Positions 20,200 to 32,689 of a stretch of 64,000 bases of DNA are shown here, one piece after another; position 1 is the first letter of the stretch, and each line of letters opens with the position of its first letter. The notes under the pieces are model-generated. The model saw only the letters and a program-made list of their open reading frames with translations. It was not told the DNA's origin and did not search any database. The stretch comes from Mytilus galloprovincialis (Eukaryota > Mollusca > Bivalvia > Mytilida > Mytilidae). The translations under genes and the position numbers were made by a program. The stretch is taken from NCBI RefSeq assembly GCF_965363235.1, contig NC_134841.1, positions 49,373,078 through 49,437,077 on the forward strand, written 5' to 3'.

Positions 20200-22010
20200 G
20201 CAATATGTTAGTTCTATGTCCTTGTGAATATATCTTGAGGAAAGTTATCAATAAATCTGCAGATAATGCAAATCAGTATTTGTTGCATCTATATATATAC
20301 TAGATAAGTATAATCAATGTAAATAAGGTAATTTTTGGAAGAAAAACCCAAAATTAAAAAAAAAAATACCCCCAATAATGTTGTACCATAACCCCAAAAT
20401 TAATTCTAATCTTCCTTTTGTGTATTGAACCTCCTAGTGAAATTTCATGGAGATCCATTATCTTATACTCAAGTTATTGTCTAAAACCAAATATGTCTTC
20501 TTGAAAACAACTATTACATGATTAAGCATTACTGGAAAGCAAATTTTTGACATACTTGTATTTCCCATTTCCATTCTCAATTTTATTTTGCTGTCATATA
20601 AGAACTTGAAAAGTAAGCTACATCATGTACATGTATAAACAAAAACAAATATATGCAAGAAATGACATAAAACCATAAAACCGACTCTGAATTTAATAGT
20701 ACATGATATTTATGTAGAACTCACAAACTTGAGATGATCAGAAATACAAATGGTTTTTATTCGAGTCAGATTTTTATTACCAAAACCCTTCAGCGATATC
20801 AATTAAAATCATTTAGTCAAAATTTAACACTAGTATTAAGGTTTATCATAACAGTCAAATTGGCAAATATGGCCTTAATAATAATTATCACCTAAAAAAT
20901 ACTGTGTACAGACTGACATATGTGCGGTTTGGGAAGTTTTTATGTTTTTAGATATATAAAAGTTAAATTTATTTTGCATACCTGAAAGATAAAATCATTT
21001 TTGGTAAAGATCTGGATTCAAAATACTTTTTTTGTCCTATGCTTGAACAGATTTTTTATTCATCAATTTTGGAATCAGAATTTTTTCAGGAAAAATAGCA
21101 TAACCCCTCATGCCTTTTCAAGTTCTATGTTTGTTCCCTGAACATTTTCCATCTGAACTTTCTTTTAGACATAAACAATACGTTAATGTAGCCTTCGACA
21201 TTCGTTCTGAACATGCATGAAATATTTGCCACTGGACGTTAAACAACAAACAAACATCAATACATAGGACATTGTCTTAGTATAAAGCTGGCATTTAAGG
21301 TAGCGCCTTCCTCATATTACTGTTAGATAGAGTAAAAATTCTGGTAAGAGTTAAAATTTTGAGATCCGATGAAATTAAGAGGAAGATTGCTGTTTCTATT
21401 TTCTGTGGGTGCACCTCTTTTTCTTTAAATGTATATTCTTTTATTACATTTATCTTTGATTACGGTATATGTACTTTTTTTGCCAATACTGATTAATGAT
21501 AGTTAATTTGAAAATAACTGATTGAATCTGTGTGCCAATTTAAGCACTCTCTGCTATATCATATTGGCCATTTTTTTCTCTCAAAAGAACCGAAGAATCA
21601 AGAGCTAATCAGGTACCTTTGTATTAAAAAAACTGGTTGACCTTTTCAGTCATGGTCGGAATCCGACAATCTCACTGTATCACTGTCAACAGCCAAGTGA
21701 TCACATTGAGTGATCTGAACACGAACCTATATCTGAACTATTATTGCTTGTTTTGGTTTTTTTTTTTCCATTGTTTTCTTGAATTTTGCAAACTTTCAGT
21801 GGCAAATATTACATAAACATCAGCACAAAACATTTGTCTATATTAGTGGAATATTCTTTCACCAGACGGACCTGGACCATTAATGTGTTGGTTACTATTT
21901 AGCAGTACTCTTAAGACATGTAACTCTACATACATACATGTGTGTCTGTGTGTGTTAAATATTTCTATTGATGTAGACTTTTAGAGCCTAATGTATAGTA
22001 CGTGTTAAAT
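20200..22010. other. No gene recognised
   Basis: AT-rich non-coding sequence with a short fragment of the ttccattctcaattttat repeat near 20570. Confidence 0.4.
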
Positions 22011-22012
22011 TT

Positions 22013-22985
22013 GTATACGCTCGTTTACGGGACGTATTATGGTATATCGTTGTCCGTCTGTCCGTCCGTCGTCATCATGTCGGACGCTTTAACCAATTGA
22101 CATAAAACTTTGGCGATTTGTTTATATCTATTGACGTAAGCTCCCTTTCGTTTTTTATGAATTTTTGATTTTATGTGTCCGAGTTATTGGGTTTTATTCA
22201 TTATGAAAGGCGGATTTTTCCGTTTTCGGACAACAACTCAATATTGCTTTCAGCAGTTCTCATGAAACTTTGGTGAATTGTTCATATCTATTGATGTAAG
22301 CTCCCTTTAGAATTTTATAGATTTTCGATTTTACGTTTCCGAGATATGGGGTTTTTATTCATTAAAAAAGGGGAGATTTTCCAGTTTTTGTACGTTAACT
22401 CTAAAATGCTTTCACCAATTATCATACAACTTTGATGAATTATTTATATCTGTTGATGTAAATTCCGTTTTGATTTTCATAAATTTCTAATATGACATTG
22501 AGAAGTAATGAATCTCTCAGAAATTGTACCACAAGGTTTCATATCACAAATGAAAGGCTGAAATTGAGTTTGGGGTACATGTAATTGCTCCCGAAACGTT
22601 CAGGAATTAGGAGCCAAAAACAAGCATTTTACTAGTTTTACTATTTGACAATAACTTGTGTTTAAGTGTATGGATCTATCTAAAAATGCACTACAAGGTT
22701 CCATACCACAAAGGGAAGGCTGGGATTGAGTTTTGGGGTAATTACTCTAAGAGGAGTGGAAGGGGTGGAGGGTGTCATATTTTGCACAATAGGTTTTTAA
22801 GACCTTGGACCACATATATTTTGTGTCAGAAACCTATATCATGTCAAAAATTTGATGATCACAATCCAAACTCAGACAGTATCAAGCTTGAATATTGTGT
22901 CCAAACGTGCCCCAACTGTTCACGGTTCAACATCTGCGGGCGTATCAGGCTGCTCTCAGCGAAGCATTTTATTGTTGTAGTTAAT
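22013..22985 (+). repeat. GGGCGTATTATGG-type element fused to 13.5-kb-type units
   Basis: Opens atacgctcgtttacgggacg and tattatggtatatcgttgtc, then 3 units with gaaactttggtgaattgttc and ttgatgtaagctccctttag. It continues into units like 13570-14045 (accacaaagggaaggctggg) and closes gggcgtatcaggctgctctc. The 22656-22991 open frame is within it. Confidence 0.55.
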
Positions 22986-23340
22986 CAATAGTACCAAAAT
23001 ATAAAACTAGGCATAGTGTTTGATATTCCCAGATTATTTGACGTCTATAGCGGCCTTATTTTTAAGTTGCTGGTCCTACAGTGCGTTAACGACAGTTTGA
23101 AGAAATACAACAAAATATGATTTTTTTTGTGCCAAAGTTATGTTAGCCTGAACAAACTTTAAGCATTAAAGAAAGATTGAGCAACATGATGTACAATATA
23201 ATACGGTGCTAAATTTTCTTTGAGTTCGACAGCCAGCAACCGATGTAAAGTTTTGGATGATTTTCAACTAGCGTTATTTTATTAACGTTAATTATTTTAA
23301 TAGACATGATTACTATATACGAATCACTCATTTCCATGCT

Positions 23341-23342
23341 CC

Positions 23343-23373
<31 letters not shown>

Positions 23374-23374
23374 A
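23341..23374. repeat. Poly-C/poly-A low-complexity run
   Basis: About 22 C followed by about 11 A. Length is likely unstable or uncertain in the assembly. Confidence 0.85.
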
Positions 23375-24407
23375 ACTAAAAAAAAAAGAAGAGGCGTAAG
23401 ATGTCAAAGGAACATTTGGGAAAGATGGACTACACTTTGATAATTTCTGTCGTCACATGTGAAATAAATAAAGATTTCAAATAGCACTTCAAACATAATT
23501 TACGTCCAGTGGCAAGTTTAATGCATATTCAGAACTAGAACATATTAATTTTGACCCTGCTTTGTATTAACCCGACAGGCTGAGCCAGATAAATACAAAT
23601 ATGGAATGAGATTTTTGATGAATTATTTATACATGTAGTATAGAAGACTATGGTTATGACGTTTCCTGCATGTTATATGAAAAAAAATGAAAGTCGAAAC
23701 TCATTGTTCTTATTTACAACACTCTGATGAACAGAAAACTACAGATTTCGGAAGCTGTATGCTAACATGCTGTTACTCTTGATCTATTAATATCCCCCTC
23801 CCCCTCCCCCGCCCCCGAAAATATACTCTGAACCCTACATACCGCATCGCGACGATACGCTGCCGAAAAAAAGTATATGTCACCGACTTTGTTTTCGAGA
23901 AAATGGCTCGAGAGGGTACTAAATTATATTGAATATGCTATGAATTTCCAACGTTCTTAGTGTTGATTATGCATGATGATTATGTGTTTTGAATTGATAT
24001 GTTCTTTTTATCATAAGGGACTGGATAGAATGGCATTCATTTATTAATATTTAGTTTGTGTTACCAATATTTTTTATTCTTTATATTTTAGCACCTCATC
24101 ATTCTCTAACATTTTCTTCTTTTTTTTTGGCCTTTTATTCTGCAGTATTTACTCATTATTCTGTATTCCGTAAACCCCAATACAATCAGACCCTTCCTTG
24201 TGGACACGTATTTTTAATTTAATTATAACAGTTGTAAAAAACATGATATGTTCATTATCATTTTCCTGCTTTAGTGGAACGTCCCTTTGAGAGGCTCGCT
24301 GTTTTATAAATAAGCAATCTTTACGACGGACTCGAAAACGGCGACGTCATAATACAGTCACGACACCGAGAGCGATGCGTATAAACAATAGTGTGATTTC
24401 CCTTTAA

Positions 24408-24462
24408 ATAACCCGCTACGCGCGTTATTCAGTGTGCACCAAATTTTTAATGTTATTTCTTC
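24408..24462 (+). repeat. Short copy of the cagtgtgcacc repeat end
   Basis: ttcagtgtgcaccaaatttt taatgttatttc matches the left end of 3855-4090 and is inverted with respect to 16430-16454, so the TTAA element is bracketed by inverted pieces of one outer repeat. Confidence 0.45.
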
Positions 24463-24733
24463 ATAGACCTACTCATGATCCAATACTGACTACTATTCCA
24501 TGTAATATACAAGCAAATGAGGAAACTAATTCATTAATTGAGAACAAAAGAATAAATTGGAATAAGGTTGATAAAACTGCTTATCAGGAAGAGATTGAGA
24601 ATAAACTTTCAACATGGACTGACGAAATCAACCTTAATTTGACATTTGATAATATACCAGATAAGATAAATGAACTATGTTCAATCATGGTAACGTCAGC
24701 TTCTAAATGTAGCCGTTCTAAACGTTCAAAATC
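24463..24733 (+). pseudogene. Fragment of a non-LTR retrotransposon ORF2 (endonuclease-RT linker)
   Basis: Open frame beginning RPTHDPILTTIP and continuing INWNKVDKTAYQEEIENKL and NIPDKINELCSIMVTSASKC. The order (DHxPI-like end of the endonuclease, W-x-K linker, then helix-rich region) is what I know from the stretch between endonuclease and reverse transcriptase in invertebrate LINEs. It is cut on the right by the element at 24733. No catalytic domain remains. Family assignment is by pattern recognition only. Confidence 0.4.
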
Positions 24734-26033
24734 AGGGGCGGATCCAGGAATTTGGAAAGGGGGGCGAAGTTTTTAAAGATTGGCGAGCGGAGCGAGGTGA
24801 AAAAATTTTGGGACCTATTTTGGACGAAAAACATAAAATAAGTGTAAAATGCACTTTTTAAACGGTTCCTGACGTGGGGCAGGTATATTTTATAGTTGCT
24901 GTAATTATAAAGTGTCAGGGTTGGACATTTTTTATGCTGTATTCTCCCTATTGATTCATTGTCTACTGATATATTTGATGTGGGACTTGTTAGTAAAAAA
25001 TAGACATGGACAATTCTCGTTTGTTGTATGTTAAGTTAGCATAACCTCACAGATTTCTTGTTGTAAATAAGAAATACGCCGGGCTATTCTATGACATTTA
25101 CAATACCATAATGAGTCTGAAATGACAACGAATTTATGAATGACCGTCGACAAATGGAGACATAAAGGCCATTCTCGGCAGTCAGGTTGCAGTCTCACTC
25201 TGGTCTTGAAACAAGTATTCAATATATCAGTTCGGCGAAACAGACATTCCGGTCAGACATGCAAACCCCCGACCTTAAAAAAATACGCCCGTTTTTTATT
25301 CATCATGTACATTTAACGCTAAATAATTCTGTGGGAAATTTTCATTTCAAATAGCAAAAAAGTGGACACAATTATTGTTTTAAATCCAGATACGGCCAGA
25401 ATTTTTATTTAATGCAAAAATCGGAGTCAGATTTTTTCTCTCTCAGATACCTTAGAGTGCCTCCTTAAATCAAATGGTTTGTACCTTAGACTTTAAATCT
25501 ATCCATGTATCTATTGAGCTAATACTGACTGGGGATCATTATTCAGCTATCATGTTATTCTAAAATAGGCTGGGGCGTTTGGGGTAAAACATGTTTTCGT
25601 AGGTAAATAATATTGCTGTGTATTTTTTTTCATGAGATTGTAATAGAGTATTACTTTCTGTTGAATTGTGAAATATAAGTCACTACTATACGTTTTTGCC
25701 CAATCTTGTGTCGCTTTGAAGGTATCATGGTTTTCATCCTCAGACTAAGCAATGTGTTACTGTAATTTGAATTTCAAAATGACTGAGTGACGCACTGGTC
25801 AACTCTACCAATGTCCATAGCGAATCACATGACTTAGACATACTCAATAAATACGTATACCAGCGAAAAATATCTTTATAAGTAAAGAATTGTCGCATTA
25901 AAATTAAATACACGGGAAATGGCAAAGTTCACGAAGTCTTTTCTGATAAATCATTTTTCCAAAAAAAACCAGTCCAAGCAAAAAGGGGGGGGGGGGCGTA
26001 CACCCTCTACGCCCCCCTCTGGATCCGCCACTG
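24733..26033. mobile_element. Long CAGTGGCGGATCC-family element inserted in the LINE fragment
   Basis: Left end caggggcggatccaggaatt, right end ctggatccgccactg. The left part has the phrase gcgagcggagcgag, the right a G-run and tacgccccc. About 1.3 kb. It may instead be two short elements with unrelated sequence between them. Confidence 0.4.
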
Positions 26034-26039
26034 GGTCTT

Positions 26040-26910
26040 CTCGTTTAATAGTATAGATGATGTATTGTCAAATTCAATAGCAGATGCCAATATTATTTTT
26101 TATTTTATTTTTTTGAAAAGGGGGGCGTACGTTAATACTTTTCCCTTACCTCGACCCACCCATGCAAAATGCTATTGTTCTGCAAACTAAAAAACAAATT
26201 GATACTGATGAAAAAAAATAATCCTCATTTAATTTTTCAAGTGTCTTTGCACCTAACAAATCACTATAAAACAGAAGTTGGCGTATTTTTTTCATATGTC
26301 TTTAGAAAGGTTAAACTTGTGTTTTGAACTTGAACAGATTTTAAAATACTATATTTAGGCTTCATGGTTCATTAGACAAAATACCTCGCGGCTATTTATT
26401 GGGCACTATGATTTCTTTTGTTCTAATTTGTGAACACTTTTATCATGAGGGAATTCATTTCGAATTAATAGTTTCACTGAACTGGCTGTTTACTAAGGTT
26501 TGATGTCACTTTGGTTGGAAAGTCTCTTGCAGAAGGTAGCTTTTATTCTTTCTTTAATGATAACATGTTAACAAATTAATGGCATAGTAATAGAAGTGCA
26601 CAAAATGAATGTCAAGTTTATTTTGGTGGCTGTCGAAAAAGTATTTATAAAAAGACAATCCAAAAAGAACATTCAAATTTCATAATTCAGTAATCTGCTT
26701 TGAACTTGTTACACTACTATATTTTCCCCGTCGGGTCTACTCGACTGCACGCCGCATGCATGTTTTTTTTTGTGTAAATCAATTTAAAATAACATACCAT
26801 ATTAATAAATAGAAATGAAAGAAAGGTCTATAAAGTATTATGTAGTATAAACCATATTTAATGCTTTGCAGGATTGTATAGTTGAGTCTATCAATTTTGT
26901 TGTACTGACA
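26040..26910. other. No gene recognised
   Basis: AT-rich sequence with a minor ggggggcgtacg patch near 26120. No coding potential identified. Confidence 0.4.
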
Positions 26911-26916
26911 TCATTT

Positions 26917-27379
26917 CAGGTTGGGAACAACCCCTCAAATGAGGGATAACCTCTCAATGTAATGACTATCCCTATTATGAGGGGTACACTTCAAGTGATA
27001 TAAAATATTTTTTTGTTTTGTAAAAACCACTTAGTACAAATGAGCACATATTTATATTATTATATTATTTGAGGAAACTATACCCAAAGAACCATAGGTG
27101 GATCCAAAAGGGGGGGGGGCATTTCTTTAGAAAAAATAGGTTGATTATATAGTCACTGAAGCAAGACCCCCCTTAGGACAATCAGCGGGCCCCCCTTATG
27201 AAAAGTTCTTGATCTGCCACTAAGAACTCTACATCTATCTGATATTATATGGTCAAAACATGTCCAAGAATTTTTCCCCTTTTAAGTTAAAAAAATCAGT
27301 GTTTCTACAACAGTCACCCCATTGACTGATGGACAGTCCCTAATTTAAGGGATATCTCCACCTGGGGGGTGGCAACCTG
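26917..27379. mobile_element. Possible TIR element with nested CAGTGGCGGATCC copy
   Basis: Left caggttgggaacaaccccttc-like end (tcaggttgggaacaacccct) and right gggtggcaacctgt share an inverted CAGGTTG. Inside, 27097-27225 is a CAGTGGCGGATCC-family copy (ggtggatccaaaaggggg ... gatctgccac). The outer element is weakly supported. Confidence 0.3.
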
Positions 27380-27681
27380 TATATACATTTGTGTAGGTCC
27401 TGCCAAAAACATGAATGATACAACAAAATCATATTTTATGGTCACTTGGAAATGTGCTACACGCACAATATGTGAGGTTAGCTAAGAATTATTTTGAATA
27501 TATATAAGCCTTATATGCTCTCTCTATAAAAATGTCAAGGAACCTATAGTTATAAAATTATAAATTTAACTAATGAAAAGGAACATTAATTACTAAAATG
27601 TCAAGGCACAGGCCAGCAACAAAAATAACTTTTCAGGAGAACTAGATAAGTTTATTTTACATGACTTCATGAGAGAAAGTT

Positions 27682-27756
27682 TTAAACATTTTCCTTGTTT
27701 AATTTGGTGCAATGAAAGACCAGGTGTATTTCATCTTTTACTTCACCTGATCCACA
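27682..27756 (-). pseudogene. LINE C-terminal zinc-knuckle fragment
   Basis: The minus-strand frame reads CGSGEVKDEIHLVFHCTKLN then a stop. GEVxDEIHxxFHC with H-x4-C is the characteristic CCHC knuckle near the C-terminus of invertebrate LINE ORF2 proteins. The first cysteine pair and the RT are missing. It is truncated directly after a ttttattttccag stretch, so it could also be read as a small exon, but a dead LINE tail is more likely. Confidence 0.45.
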
Positions 27757-27759
27757 CTG

Positions 27760-28700
27760 GAAAATAAAAAAAGAATGAAATTTCAGCATGAAAATTTCAA
27801 AGAATTAAGTCTGTCAATAAACCAATAAGTTAAAAGTTCTTGCCTTATTAAAACTCAAATTATTTTATATTTCACAAAAGTAAACACTTTCCCGAAAAAA
27901 AAGTCTTTTTGTTTGATAATATAAACCACTTGAATTTCAATAATAGAGTAAACTTATTTACACAGCTGGAGTTTCTGTGCAGAAAAAAGTACTTTTTTTT
28001 TTATAAAAGAAACCTGCGTCTTCAAATTTATAAAACCAAAATTTTAATCAGACTGATAATGCAATATCTTTAAAGTGCTTCGTGGAAGACAACAATTTGG
28101 CTCAATAAGCAGTGACACCTCCGAATAATTTGGGAGATTTTTCAATGTATTGATGACAATTTAACATGGATGAAGAGCGAATCCCAATGATGGCAGTGCA
28201 ATGCATTGGAGTGGTACCGCAATGATACTATTATGTTCTAATTTGTAACCTCAACCGAACATAAAACATTTATCAATATAATACAAAACTCTCACATGGG
28301 AGTATCCACTTGCAAAAGTCAAGTGCATTTTTATTCAGGTAATAAGTACATGTAATTCATTTTATATCAATGAGAATAATGAATATTGTCTTGTCTCTCA
28401 CTAGCACTGCAACATCAATATTTGCGACTCTTCTTGGACTATCAACCTGTAAATAAATAATTTTCATAATTATTTATTTGGAAAAAAGCATCTAGAGCAC
28501 TTGACTGCAATGACTCGAATGACTTTCAACTACTATCAAACCATCCGTGCATGAAATTCTTCCCGCATACTTTATATATCCAATCAAACAGAACTTTCTA
28601 TAAATAGCATAAACATATGCTCCTTACCAAACAAAAAAAACTAGCATCGATATATGTACAACTTTGATAAATATAATTATATTTGTTAACTATCTTATGC
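27760..28700. other. No gene recognised
   Basis: Mostly AT-rich. A slightly more complex patch at 28102-28227 is open on the minus strand but cannot be assigned. Confidence 0.35.
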
Positions 28701-28701
28701 G

Positions 28702-29043
28702 CCACCTACAATAAAAGAGGGGCATTATGATTTCTGGTCTGTGCCTCCGTTTTAGTTCATCCGATTGTTCGTTCATTAGTCTTGTCAAATTGTTCATCCG
28801 TCTGTGCGCTTGTCAGTCTATTCGTCCATCCGTCCGTCTGTCCCACTTCAGGTTAAAGTTTTGGTCAAGGAAGTTTTTGATGGAGTTGAAGTCCAATCAA
28901 CTAATGAAACTTACTACACATGTTCCCCTTGATATTATATTTAATGCCAAATTGAAGTTTTGATCCCTAGTTCACCGTCCACTGAAGATGGAAAATGATA
29001 GTACGAGCGGGGCATCCGTGTACTTTGGACACATTCTTGTTTT
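28702..29043 (+). repeat. GGGGCATTATG-type dispersed repeat
   Basis: gccacctacaataaaagagg ggcattatgatttctggtct, a (GTCC/GTCT) run, ggttaaagttttggtcaagg, then gggcatccgtgtactttgga. The 28727-28963 open frame is an artefact of it. Confidence 0.6.
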
Positions 29044-29868
29044 TGTCGGGCCTGCGACTTTTGTTGCACAAAGCTTGTCATAGGGATATAGTGATCTGGC
29101 GGCCATGTTAGCTAACTTCTTTAAAGCTTTATGTTTTAGAAGGTGGAAGACCTGGATGCTTCATACCTTGTAGATGGATGCCTAATGTTACAAAGTTTCT
29201 GTCAGTCACATGTCCAATGTCTGACCAGTTTATGTTTATGGTTCAGTAACTACTTGAAAAAAAAATTAAGATTTTTTGTAATGTTAAATAATTCTCTCTT
29301 ATTATAAGTAATAGGATAATTATATTTGGCATGTGAGTACCTTGCAAGGTTCTCATGTCCGTCAGACAGTTTTCACTTGACCTTGACCTCATTTCATGGT
29401 TCAGTTAACAATGAAGTTTTGATGGTCAAGTCCATATCTCAGATACTATAAGCAATAGGTCTAGCATATTCAGTGTAAGAAAGGACTGTAAGGTGTACAT
29501 GTCCAACTGGCAGGTAACATCTGACCTTGACCTCATTTTCATGGTTCAGTGGTTATAGTTAAGTTTTTGTGTTGTTGGTCTGTTTTTCTAATACTGTATG
29601 CAATATGTCTACTATATTTGGTGTATGGAACAATTGTAAGGTGTACATGTCTAGCTAACAGGTGTCATATGACCTTGTCCTCATTTTCATTGTCCAGTGA
29701 TCAAAGTTAAGTTTTTCAGTTTTGGTCTTTTTTTTGTAATACTATATGCAATAGGTCAACTATATTTGGTGTATGGAAATATGTCATGATCTATATGTCA
29801 GTCCAACATGTTTTATTTGACCTTGACCTCATTTTCACAGTTCATTGCTCATTGCTAAGTTTTTAGCT
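29044..29868 (+). repeat. TGACCTTGACCTCA-type repeat, left part
   Basis: Starts tcgggcctgcgacttttgtt and agggatatagtgatctggcg, then ~150-bp tandem units each carrying tgaccttgacctcatttt, (g/t)caataggtc(t/a)act and atatttggtgtatgga. Continues at 31268 after a nested insertion. Other copies: 36085, 62475, 63905. Confidence 0.65.
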
Positions 29869-31267
29869 CACCTGGCCTAAAAGGCCATGTGAGCTTTTCT
29901 CATCACTAAGCGTCCGTCGTCGTCGTCGTCGTCGACGTCGTCGTCGTCGTCGTCGTCTGTCGTCGTTAACAATTTTTCAAACATCTTCTCCTCTGAAACT
30001 ACTGAATGGATTTGAATGAAACTTAACATGATTGTTCCTTAGTATATCCTGCACAAAATTTGCGCTTCGATTTTTGATCCGTCAAAAAACATGGCCGCCG
30101 TTACTTAAAATAGAACATAGGGGTCAAATGCAGTTTTTGGCTTATATCTCAAAAACGAAAGCATTTAGAGCAAATCTGACATGGGGTAAAAATGTTCATT
30201 AGGTCAAGATCTATCAGCCCTGAAATTTTCAGGTGAATCAAACAAACCATTGTTGGGTTGCTGCCACTTAATTGGTAATTTTAAGGAAATTTTGCAGTTT
30301 TTGGTCATTATCTTGAATATTATTATAGATAAAGATAAACTGTAAACAGCAAAAAAGATCAGCAAAGTAAGATCTACAAATAAGTTAATATGACCAAAAT
30401 TGTCAATTGACCCCTTAAGGGGTTATTGTCCTTTAATGACAATTTTTCACAATTTGTTCATCATATTTGCTAACTTTAAAAAATCTTCTCCTCTGAAACT
30501 ACTGAATGGATTTGGTTAAAACTTAGAATGGTTGTTCCTTAGATTATCCTGCACAAAGTGTGTGCTTTGATTTTTGATCCGTCAAAAAACATGGCCGCCG
30601 TTACTTAAAATAGAACATAGGGGTCAAATGCAGTTTTTGGCTTATATCTCAAAAACGAAAGCATTAAGAGCAAATCTGACATGGAGTAAAATGTTCATTA
30701 GGTCAATATCTATCAGCCCTGCAATTTTCAGATGAATCAAACATCCAATTGTTGGGTTGCTGCCACTTAATTGGTAATTTTAAGGAAATTTTTCAGTTTT
30801 TGGTCATTATCTTGAATATTATTATAGATAAAGATAAACTGTAAACAGCAAATATGATCAGCAAAGTAAGATCTACAAATAAGTCAATTTGACCAAAATT
30901 GTCAATTGACCTCTTTAGGAGTTATTGCCCTTTAAAGACTTTTTTCACAATTTGTTCACCATGTTGACTTACTTTAAAAAATCTTCTCTTATGAAACTGC
31001 TGTATCAATTTCAGCCAAACTTAGGCTAAATGAGTTTCAGAGTTTCAGAGTATCTAGTATAAATTTTATATTTCATTTCCTTGTATGTCAAGAAACATAG
31101 CTCCTATGGCATGTATGGCTAAAATAGAACATAGGAGAAAATGATTTTTTTTTTGCTTTTGAAGAAAATAGGACGATTCAAAGAACATTTAAATAAATTG
31201 AAAAGCCAAAATAATCATTGATGAGAGATTAAACCAAAAAAATTCAGGTGAGCGATTCAGGCTCTTG
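29869..31267 (+). mobile_element. 1.4-kb AGCTCACCTGGCC-type element nested in the above repeat
   Basis: Begins agctcacctggcctaaaagg ccatgtgagct (itself an inverted pair) and a (GTC)n run, and ends aggtgagcgattcaggctct tgagagcctcttgtt. Inside is a ~490-bp unit duplicated in tandem (cttctcctctgaaactactg at 29984 and 30484) with a third degraded start near 30980. The host repeat resumes in register afterwards. No coding. Confidence 0.65.
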
Positions 31268-31665
31268 AGAGCCTCTTGTTGTGTTTTGGTCTGTTTTTCT
31301 TTAACTATAAGCAATAGGTCAATTATATTTCTTGTATGGAGAATCGTTAGCTGTACATTCCTGCCTGGCATGGTACCTGACCTTGACCTCATTTTCATGG
31401 TCCATTGCTCATTGTTAAGTTTTTGTGTTTTGGTCTGATTTTGTTAAACTTTATATAAGCAATAGGTCAACTATATTTGTTGTATGGAAGAATTGTTAGC
31501 TGTACATGTCTATCTGGCATGGTTCATCTGACCTTGACCTCATTTTCATGGTTCTTTGGTCAATGTTTAGTTTTCTTGGTTAATGTTAAGTTTATGTAAC
31601 AGTTGTAATAAAGCTTTATATTTAGGACTATCAAAATAAATTTATATCAGACAGTGATTAGTAAA
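31268..31665 (+). repeat. TGACCTTGACCTCA-type repeat, right part
   Basis: Resumes gtgttttggtctgtttttct, two more units with tgaccttgacctcattttca, then the family end gtaataaagcttta. Confidence 0.6.
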
Positions 31666-31669
31666 GAAG

Positions 31670-32580
31670 GCCAGACATTTCAGCATGTGCACTCTTGTTA
31701 ATCTTTTAAAAGTTTTTTTCCCTCCATACTTTAATTTATATTTTTTAGTATCATTACAAAGTTATAAAGCACGAAATTTGATAAGAAAGTGTTTGTGGTA
31801 ATTGAAATAGCACATCAATCCAACTGAACAATGTATTAAATCTTTTAAAAATAATTTGTATGATTGTCAATGAGACAAACTTTCACCAGAGACCAAATTT
31901 GTTGAGGTTTGTAACCAATACAGTTCACACACAGTACATGGCCTTCAACACAGAGCAATATATCCCCCAAGATCTGATTGCTATTAAATTTCTCTCCTAT
32001 CCCCCTTTGGTGACTGGGTAATAGAAATATGGTCACCATAGGGCTTTCTCAAACTGGAAGTAAAACCCTCGCCAGAGTGGGGCATTAATATCACTTCATG
32101 CGGTAAAAAGTATGAATGTTAGATGATGCATTGTGTAAAGAGTTCAGAACTCTGTGGGTTGAAAACCCTTGCTTTAACATTAACTTATTGAGAGATTAGT
32201 AGGTGGCATAAAATGTTTTTCATAGATTTTATTTTTTTAATATGTCAAAAATAATATCATTTGCTAGTAAAAAATAATGAAAAGAAATTTTGAAAAAAAA
32301 CCAACAAACTTTCACTCTGTTGCTACCCTTTTTTTTTTATAAGTGTCAGAAGAACTAGAAATTAATTGGTTGAGGCCTTAAGCTTATTATGTTTTCTAAA
32401 GGTTTCGTTACTTGAGTGATATTAAGGTCATCTTTCATTGTAATATTACTTCCTGAAAATTGTGAATAATGGGCCATGAATGACTGTTTACTCATATTTA
32501 TTAATGTCTTTTAGCTGCATGCAGGGTCTGAACACTTTACATTGGCTTGTGATGAACAGAAGGTTGATTGAAATACCACA
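31670..32580. other. No gene recognised; contains a GATGTGGTATG repeat fragment
   Basis: 31850-31960 has tgattgtcaatgagacaaac and gtacatggccttcaacacag, a decayed copy. The rest is AT-rich. Confidence 0.4.
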
Positions 32581-32668
32581 TCCTCCAGACATATTGTCAT
32601 TACGCAGGCTGTAACTTATAGTTGTGAATTTCTGTATCATTTGGTCTCATGTGGAGAGTTGTCTCATC
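32580..32668 (-). repeat. GATGTGGTATG-type repeat fragment, reverse
   Basis: caggctgtaacttatagttg and tcatttggtctcatgtggag agttgtctcat are reverse complements of the 5' third of the family. Confidence 0.4.
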
Positions 32669-32689
32669 ATACCCAATTTTTAACCGGAT

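Larger units (their letters stand above)
16459..24403. mobile_element. Putative 7.9-kb TTAA-flanked DNA transposon (Kolobok-like ends), no transposase seen
   Basis: Left end agggaaatcacactattt and right end aatagtgtgatttccct are inverted copies. Inward, the match resumes after a short indel as ttatac/gtataa. TTAA flanks both (16455-16458, 24404-24407). TTAA plus AGGG-type termini fits the Kolobok/T2-MITE pattern (TTAAAGGRR). Inside are other inserted repeats (18305, 20040, 22013, 23341) and no long reading frame, so it is either non-autonomous or two elements that happen to face each other. Confidence 0.45.

Noticed and set aside
28102..28227. Minus-strand 41-codon frame after an AG, ending GGVTAY-stop
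   Set aside because: An open stretch of this length is not rare by chance, the acceptor lacks a good pyrimidine tract, and no homologue is recognised. Worth a database search only.
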